Below the pieces are notes generated by a model that was not told where the DNA came from, ran no database searches, and was given only the letters and a program-made list of their open reading frames with translations. A stretch of DNA of 9,699 nt from positions 1-9,699 of the forward strand of contig DAOWEF010000063.1 of assembly GCA_030638665.1 (NCBI GenBank). The letters are read 5' to 3'. Shown one piece after another: positions 5,441 through 9,699 of the stretch (positions are counted from its first letter, which is position 1; every line of letters starts with the position of its first letter). The translations under genes and the position numbers were made by a program. This stretch comes from Dehalococcoidia bacterium. GTDB lineage: Bacteria > Chloroflexota > Dehalococcoidia > E44-bin15.

Positions 5441-5989
5441 ATGAACGTGATTGATGCCATAAGGAGCCGCCGCAGCATCCGGAAATACAAGACCGATCCC
5501 GTTAGCGCGGAGATACTTGAAGCTGTGCTGGATGCCGCCCGCTGGGCACCATCCTGGGCAAACACCCAGTGCTGCAGGTTGGTGGTAGTTGAAAAACCTG
5601 AAACCAAGACGAGGATAGCTGAGGCAATGCGCCCTACCAATCCCGCTCTGGATGCGGTGCGTAATGCACCGGTGCTGATTGTAGCCTGCGCAGAGCTGGG
5701 CAGGTCTGGCTTCAAGAAAGGGGAGCCGGTTACCGATAAGGGGGACTGGTTTATGTTCGATGTGGCGCTGGCTATGCATAACCTGACGCTGGCAGCTCAT
5801 GAACTGGGGCTGGGCACGGTGCACGTTGGCACGATCGATGCCAAGAAGATCGAGGAAATCCTGCAGGTTCCTGAAGGGGTGCGGGTGGTGGAGTTGATCC
5901 CGCTGGGCTATCCTGCCGAGCAGCCCGAGGGGCCGGGGCGTAAGGAGCTTAGCGAGATTGTCTTTCGTGAGAAATACGGGCAGCAGTAA
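5441..5989 (+). CDS. Nitroreductase family FMN protein
   Basis: This 182-residue protein belongs to the small nitroreductase group: FMN-bound, dimeric enzymes that reduce nitro compounds, quinones or other acceptors with NAD(P)H. Landmarks are the FMN phosphate-binding SRRSIRKY (9-16), ARWAPSWANTQ (33-43), APVLIVACA (76-84), the dimer helix WFMFDVALAMHNLTLAAHEL (103-122), GLGTVHVGTID (123-133) and ELIPLGYPAEQP (151-162). ATG 5441 is chosen because a purine-rich AGAGGGG lies about 8 bases upstream and the protein starts at the family's usual NVIDAIRSRRS. In-frame codons further upstream give no conserved sequence. It lies 59 bases after cutA on the same strand and could be the last gene of the operon. 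The substrate cannot be told from sequence. Confidence 0.92.
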   Translation: MNVIDAIRSRRSIRKYKTDPVSAEILEAVLDAARWAPSWANTQCCRLVVVEKPETKTRIAEAMRPTNPALDAVRNAPVLIVACAELGRSGFKKGEPVTDKGDWFMFDVALAMHNLTLAAHELGLGTVHVGTIDAKKIEEILQVPEGVRVVELIPLGYPAEQPEGPGRKELSEIVFREKYGQQ

Positions 5990-6208
5990 TTGCATAATAG
6001 CGATTTTTTGCCATTTTCCGCCCCTGCGAGTTATTTCCCATATTGATCGTGCAATCCCGATATTTTAGCGATGTAGCGCCGTTTGAACGGAGTTCTACCC
6101 TTGAGCTTGGCACGACCCTGATTTCTTGCCCTGCAATGCCCACGGGACTGGAATCCCTAGGCCAATCTAAGCAGGCAGACTATCATTTTCCGCGATCACG
6201 GGAGAGGC
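5990..6208. other. Convergent intergenic region, no recognised gene
   Basis: This 219-base gap separates the plus-strand nitroreductase gene from the minus-strand deacetylase gene. No tRNA and no clear bidirectional terminator is visible; there is only a near-palindrome CCGCGATCACGG at 6190-6201 and the arms CCGTT/AACGG near 6080. The short word CATTTTCCGC occurs twice, once near each end. On the minus strand 41 codons (6156-6034) are open to TAA 6033-6031 and end with a basic peptide, RTPFKRRYIAKISGLHDQYG plus K. Other frames are also open, so this is weak evidence for coding. It may be a gene remnant or a repeated non-coding element. Confidence 0.4.
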
Positions 6209-7324
6209 TCAAATGTGGTGAAGCGGGAAGATGGTTTGCTTGAGCTCCGCCACCCCCTGCTCGGCGAATTCCCGTGCCTGCTCCCTCATGCTGCTGTCGA
6301 TGGTGGGCGCGCCTTCATCCCTCAGCCTCTTCAGGCCGTAGCGCTCTTGAAACGCAGTGGGGATTTCATCGGGCCACTCGCGTTCCGCCATCACTCCATA
6401 GGCCAGCGTCCAGGCCCTGGCGACCACCCCCATATCGTAGCCACCGCCTCCCAGGGCGACCCATTTAGGGGCAAGCTTCCTGAGTTCCTCCACCACTTCG
6501 GCGTATCCCGCCGTTGTGAGCATGAAATGGGTTAGTGGGTCGAGGTAGTGGGTATCGCAGCCAAGCTGGGTGACCAGCATGTCGGGTTTGAACCTCTCTA
6601 CCAGGGGGGGCACGATCTCTCTGAAGGCCCAGAGATAAGTCTGGTCGTTGGTATAGGGAAAGAGGGGGAGGTTCACCGAGTAGCCCGTGCCCGCACCTTT
6701 GCCTATTTCGCCAACCCCGCCTGTACCGGGGAAGAGGTATCTCCCCCACTCATGAAGGGAGATAGTGAGCACCCGATCGCTCTCGTAGAAGGCGTGTTGC
6801 ACCCCATCACCGTGATGGGCATCGATGTCCACATAGGCTATTCTGAGCCCCTGCTTAACCAGCGAGAGGATGGCGATGACTGCATCATTGAAAACACAAA
6901 AGCCGGAGGCGCAGCCTGGGGCTGCGTGGTGCAGTCCCCCGGAGATATTGAAGGCTACATCCACCTCGCCGCGGGCCACCAGCGTGGCAGCAAGTAGAGA
7001 GGCCCCAACTGCCATCGCGGAAACCTCATACATCACCTCGTAAGGGGGATTATCGCCCGCGGCACTGAAATTGAAGGCGGCAGCATCCTCCCGCTCCTCT
7101 CCCCGGCTGAGGCTTTTCACCGCCTCCACATAATCCGCGGTGTGAAAGGAGAGGAGATCGATCTCCTCAGCCATCTTAGGTGTCACCAAAAGGGAATCCT
7201 TAAAGGCGCCATAAGATTGGAGAAGTTCATAGGTTAACTGGAGCCGGTTTGGTTGGAACACATGGTCCTTACTGAGGACGTGCCTCGATTGGGCCTCCTC
7301 ATAAATGAAGGCTGCCCTCCTCAT
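6209..7324 (-). CDS. AcuC-like zinc-dependent deacetylase (class I HDAC fold)
   Basis: The protein has 371 residues from ATG 7324. It belongs to the arginase-deacetylase fold family that includes AcuC, which removes acetyl groups from lysines of proteins such as acetyl-CoA synthetase. All catalytic parts are present: the two histidines H132-H133 in GGLHHAAPG, the zinc ligands D168 and H170 in YVDIDAHHGDGVQ, the third zinc ligand D257 in LGCDTHYLDPL, and the catalytic tyrosine Y296 in LGGGGYD. The start is chosen because MRRAAFIYEE matches the family's usual start and because ATG 7324 overlaps the preceding gene's TGA as ATGA. A longer frame upstream only repeats the neighbouring gene in the wrong frame. 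It is the last gene of the minus-strand run and is probably translated by coupling with the RNase-like gene. No acuA or acuB is in the window, so its target is unknown; polyamine or other amide hydrolysis is possible. Confidence 0.93.
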   Translation of the reverse strand: MRRAAFIYEEAQSRHVLSKDHVFQPNRLQLTYELLQSYGAFKDSLLVTPKMAEEIDLLSFHTADYVEAVKSLSRGEEREDAAAFNFSAAGDNPPYEVMYEVSAMAVGASLLAATLVARGEVDVAFNISGGLHHAAPGCASGFCVFNDAVIAILSLVKQGLRIAYVDIDAHHGDGVQHAFYESDRVLTISLHEWGRYLFPGTGGVGEIGKGAGTGYSVNLPLFPYTNDQTYLWAFREIVPPLVERFKPDMLVTQLGCDTHYLDPLTHFMLTTAGYAEVVEELRKLAPKWVALGGGGYDMGVVARAWTLAYGVMAEREWPDEIPTAFQERYGLKRLRDEGAPTIDSSMREQAREFAEQGVAELKQTIFPLHHI

Positions 7325-7797
7325 TCCTCCGTCCCCATGAGCGTCTCCACTTCTTGATGCATCCGCTGCCAGTGGGTGCCTCGCCAGTAGATTCTGTGGC
7401 AGGTGGGGCACTGGTAATAATTGGACTGTGTCTTGAAGACATAGGAGGGCACCAGTTCCTGCACCTCATCCTTTCTTTTAGGGACAAGCGGCTCATTGCA
7501 CTCCAGGCAAAGGGTGAATTTTCGCTCTTGATCTAGCTTCGTCGCCCTCACCACCTGGCGCAATTGCGCCTTGGGGTTGTCATCCACGATGAGCAGGGCC
7601 TTCAGCCTGCCGCTGGTGACCACCCGCCGCAGCATGATCTGGGTGTCCTTGGTGAGGAGCACCCTCTTTTCCTTTAAGCCGATGGCGATGAGCTCCTCAT
7701 CATCGATGTCATTGATAAACAGGGTGTCATAGCCCAGCATCCTGAGCCAGCGCGCCAGCTTACCTACGTTGGTGTCTACAATAAATCTCGCTCTCAT
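7321..7797 (-). CDS. Mut7-C (PIN-like) RNase domain protein with zinc ribbon
   Basis: This 158-residue protein matches the stand-alone Mut7-C family. Residues 1-90 form a PIN-like nuclease fold with candidate acidic metal-binding residues D8 in FIVDTNVGKLARWLRMLGYD, the acidic cluster at about D30-E35 (DIDDEEL), and D51 in VLLTKDTQIM. Residues 95-140 form a zinc ribbon with C97-x2-C100 and C130-x2-C133 (LCLEC and CPTCHRIYWRGTHW). The family is named after the C-terminal region of the animal exonuclease Mut-7. Bacterial and archaeal members are predicted RNases of uncertain substrate. ATG 7797 begins exactly at the conserved start, with only a weak GGGA upstream. Its stop TGA 7323-7321 overlaps the deacetylase ATG by 4-base ATGA. 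The 100-base gap upstream separates it from the phosphodiesterase-like gene. Confidence 0.9.
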   Translation of the reverse strand: MRARFIVDTNVGKLARWLRMLGYDTLFINDIDDEELIAIGLKEKRVLLTKDTQIMLRRVVTSGRLKALLIVDDNPKAQLRQVVRATKLDQERKFTLCLECNEPLVPKRKDEVQELVPSYVFKTQSNYYQCPTCHRIYWRGTHWQRMHQEVETLMGTEE

Positions 7798-7897
7798 TTC
7801 GCTTTTTGTCCCTAAATAAATATGACTGCTTCAGCTCTGTCGCTTGGCTAATATCTCGCAGGCTTTTTCGTCCTTCTTGCCTATTTCACTCAGTTCA

Positions 7898-8668
7898 CTA
7901 AATGATAACCTTCATCCCCTCATAGCCCGGGGTTATCGTTGCCGCCAATTCTTTAGCAACCTGCGCCACCTCCTCCTTGATCTCGCCCTCCACGTGGGGG
8001 CTCATGTGTACTGTGACGATGGGGGGCAGGTAGCCCCTGATCCTCTTGAAATCTAAAAGCTCCTGCTTTAGCAGTCGCGGGGTGAGATGCCCGGAGTCTT
8101 GGGCGAAAGACTCGAACTTATCGGGAAGGCTCACCTCTGTGACCAGGAGTCCAGGCGAGACCGCCTTCCAGAGCGACGAGGGATTCCTCCCTGTATCACT
8201 AGTGTAAAAGATGCTTTTTTTATCCGGAGCGGTAATCTGGTAGCCTATCGTGGGGACGGTATGGCTCACCGGAAGGGGCAAAACAGCATATCCCTCTATG
8301 AGCACCTCCCTATTTGGCTCGAGGGGGCAGAACTTGAGGGCAGGTTTCTCGGGGAACGGTTTGTTTCGGAAGTCCGGATAGAGCACCTCGTTTAGGAGGT
8401 GGGTGGAGATCACCCCAAGCACGCTATCCAGAGCGTAGATATTGATCGGACCCGACATATAGGCATTCATGCCGAAGGTGGCCAGGTCCCTGATATGATC
8501 GAAATGGCGATGGGTGATGAGGATAGCCTTTACTCTTTGCTGCGCCTCAAGTGAGAGGCTTGCGGTTAGGCTCCCGGCATCGATGGCGATGATACGATCG
8601 ATCAGGAGAGAGGTGAGCTTCGCGTCCCGAGATTCGCAGTTATGAGCGCCAAGGATCTCTAGCTCCAT
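7898..8668 (-). CDS. Metallo-beta-lactamase fold hydrolase, class II cyclic-nucleotide phosphodiesterase-like
   Basis: The 256 residues form a metallo-beta-lactamase domain with the metal-binding H53-x-H55-x-D57-H58 in ITHRHFDHIRD, H136 in LPVSHTVPTIGY, D158 in FYTSDTG, and likely further ligands H194 in DSGHLTP and H221 in TVHMSPH. The order and spacing, with an early CESRDAKLTSLLID segment and the late GHLTP motif, resemble class II 3',5'-cyclic nucleotide phosphodiesterases (PDEase_II), which hydrolyse cAMP or cGMP. A role as another phosphodiesterase or RNA-processing enzyme of the fold cannot be excluded. ATG 8668 follows a GGAGG ribosome site 9-10 bases upstream. The yhhQ-like gene ends 51 bases upstream on the same strand. 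No cyclase or cyclic-nucleotide receptor is in the window. Confidence 0.85.
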   Translation of the reverse strand: MELEILGAHNCESRDAKLTSLLIDRIIAIDAGSLTASLSLEAQQRVKAILITHRHFDHIRDLATFGMNAYMSGPINIYALDSVLGVISTHLLNEVLYPDFRNKPFPEKPALKFCPLEPNREVLIEGYAVLPLPVSHTVPTIGYQITAPDKKSIFYTSDTGRNPSSLWKAVSPGLLVTEVSLPDKFESFAQDSGHLTPRLLKQELLDFKRIRGYLPPIVTVHMSPHVEGEIKEEVAQVAKELAATITPGYEGMKVII

Positions 8669-8719
8669 ATTACCATACCTCCATAAATTATCAGCGTAGC
8701 TTCCTCAAAACGAACACGC

Positions 8720-9397
8720 TTAATCGAGAACCCGTAAAGGATTAAATTTGGTGTCATAGTCGTAGGTGTCGATACCCTCCTTCTTTTTCAAGTAGTTCAC
8801 TACTGCATAGGTGAAGGGGGTCGCTACCGTTTCATAGCCCGTCTTCACCAGCCAGTGGGTCAGGATGATGGTGCCTAAGAACGACCAGGATTGTGTCCCA
8901 GCGAAGGCGATGGTGATGAACACCAGGGAATCCAGCCCCTGCCCCACGATGGTGGAGCCGATGGTTCTGGTCCAGAGCCATCGCCCCCTGGTCCTGATCT
9001 TCATCTTGGCCAGGACGAAGGAATTGGCGAACTCACCTATGAGATAGGCGATAAGGGAGGCGCCAAGCAACCTCGGGGCGTAGCCCAGGATTGTCTCATA
9101 AGCCTCCTGATGTTCCCATTCTGAAGCTGGCGGTAGTAACCCGCCAAGCCAGATAACGATGACCGCGATTAGGTTGCAGAAAAAGCCCAGCCAGATAACC
9201 CTTCTGGCGGTGCGGTAGCCATATACCTCGGTAAGGATGTCGCCGAAGATATAGCTTAAGGGGAAGATGATAATGGCGGCGGGCAGGTTGAGCCAGCTGA
9301 TGGCTATGAGTTTGACGGCGATAATGTTCGCGGTGATTAGGCAGGTAATGAAAATGGCGGCGACTACTATGAAGCGCTGTGAGAACCTAGTTTCCAC
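8720..9397 (-). CDS. yhhQ: Queuosine precursor transporter, YhhQ/DUF165 family
   Basis: This 225-residue inner-membrane protein imports a queuosine precursor (preQ0 or preQ1 type; E. coli YhhQ takes up both) for modification of the tRNA wobble base. About six hydrophobic segments are visible, roughly at residues 9-30, 36-55, 66-88, 108-130, 147-168 and 173-200. Family landmarks are IFPLSYIFGDILTEVYGYRT (44-63, with D53 and E57), GEFANSFVLAKMK (121-133), TIGSTIVGQGLDSLVF (145-160) and GYETVATPFTYAVVNYLKKK (187-206). The start is GTG 9397: an in-frame TGA lies 9 bases before it, no other start lies between, and GGTGAG is about 5 bases upstream. It lies 37 bases after corA on the same strand. 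A queuosine salvage gene is not present in the window. Confidence 0.93.
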   Translation of the reverse strand: METRFSQRFIVVAAIFITCLITANIIAVKLIAISWLNLPAAIIIFPLSYIFGDILTEVYGYRTARRVIWLGFFCNLIAVIVIWLGGLLPPASEWEHQEAYETILGYAPRLLGASLIAYLIGEFANSFVLAKMKIRTRGRWLWTRTIGSTIVGQGLDSLVFITIAFAGTQSWSFLGTIILTHWLVKTGYETVATPFTYAVVNYLKKKEGIDTYDYDTKFNPLRVLD

Positions 9398-9434
9398 TAA
9401 TACTCACCATCGTGTCGGGGTCGCGCAATGTTTA

Positions 9435-9699
9435 TCAGATCCATCGTTTGTAGCGGAAGTAGGCCAGCATGCCCCCGGAGACTCCTAGCGTTATCAGAAT
9501 GATGAACAGAAAGGCGAAGGTGCTTCCCTCGAAAGGAAGGGATACGTTCATGCCATAGAGACCTGAGATTACCAGCATGGGGAGGATAATGGTGCCCAGG
9601 ATGGTGAGCATCTTCATCACTTCATTGGTGCGGTGAGAGAATAGGGAATCGCTGGTGGCATTGAGCCCCTCCACCACCTCTTTATACTCATCCAGCGTC
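9435..9699 (-). CDS. corA: CorA family divalent-cation transporter, C-terminal part (5' end outside window)
   Basis: The frame is open from the window edge (first full codon at 9698) to TGA 9437-9435 and gives the last 87 residues. CorA is a homopentameric inner-membrane channel for Mg2+ (also Co2+ and Ni2+). The signature is present: a long stalk-helix end (LDEYKEVVEGLNATSDSLFS), the first membrane helix TILGTIILPMLVISGLYGMN ending in the GMN selectivity motif (fragment residues 49-51), a short outer loop, a second membrane helix (about 60-80) and the basic end RYKRW. The large cytoplasmic domain lies outside the window. The yhhQ-like gene follows after 37 bases and may share its transcript. 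Confidence 0.95.
   Translation of the reverse strand, partial: TLDEYKEVVEGLNATSDSLFSHRTNEVMKMLTILGTIILPMLVISGLYGMNVSLPFEGSTFAFLFIILITLGVSGGMLAYFRYKRWI

Noticed and set aside
5411..5995. Minus-strand 194-codon frame opposite the nitroreductase
   Set aside because: The plus strand encodes a full nitroreductase with all motifs; the minus frame has no recognisable family and a skewed composition.
7325..7411. N-terminal extension of the deacetylase gene to 7411
   Set aside because: The extra 29 residues are the Mut7-C gene read in another frame. The family begins at MRRAAFIYEE, and the ATGA overlap gives a natural start at 7324.
8669..8719. Possible minus-strand promoter (GATAAT -10) before the MBL-fold gene
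   Set aside because: No acceptable -35 box is found at 16-18 bases, and the short gap from yhhQ is compatible with cotranscription.
1..9699. CRISPR arrays, tRNA or rRNA genes, intact insertion sequences, attachment sites
   Set aside because: I looked for regularly spaced repeats, cloverleaf-like segments, transposase motifs and paired terminal inverted repeats; none was convincing.

Overview
This window most likely comes from an anaerobic bacterium. The genes sit in tight head-to-tail clusters, use ATG, GTG and TTG starts behind GGAGG-type ribosome sites, and have moderately high G+C. The central cluster carries a homocysteine synthesis route found mainly in anaerobes and methanogens. A Chloroflexota (Dehalococcoidia-like) or Desulfobacterota origin would fit, but nothing in the window proves either.

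Region 1 (1-937): the C-terminal end of an RND efflux permease with an unusual C-terminal four-cysteine zinc finger of the topoisomerase type. It is followed by a 422-base AT-richer stretch with no intact gene. That stretch holds a convincing scrap of a second RND (MMPL-type) exporter (521-709), a weaker minus-strand scrap (750-893) and a good sigma-70-like promoter (881-909).

Region 2 (938-5989, plus strand): a sulfur-assimilation operon. cysK and cysE make cysteine from serine, acetyl-CoA and sulfide. Three further genes follow: an HcyBio/DUF39 protein, a NIL-domain 2x[4Fe-4S] ferredoxin and a UPF0280 ApbE-like protein. These match the set that Methanosarcina acetivorans uses to build homocysteine from aspartate semialdehyde and sulfide and to assimilate sulfide efficiently. 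The window therefore places sulfide-to-cysteine and sulfide-to-homocysteine capture under what looks like one promoter. cutA follows 2 nt later and a small nitroreductase 59 nt after that; they may belong to the same transcript.

Region 3 (5990-6208): a convergent intergenic gap between the two gene blocks, with no recognised gene or clear terminator.

Region 4 (6209-9699, minus strand): genes reading leftward, listed in order of transcription. They are corA (C-terminal part only), a YhhQ-family queuosine-precursor transporter, a metallo-beta-lactamase-fold phosphodiesterase-like hydrolase, a Mut7-C PIN-like RNase with a zinc ribbon, and an AcuC-like zinc deacetylase. The last two overlap by ATGA and are probably translationally coupled.

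The best candidate for a noteworthy system is the combined cysteine and homocysteine sulfide-assimilation operon. The RND-zinc finger fusion, the adjoining gene debris, and the RNase-deacetylase pair come next.
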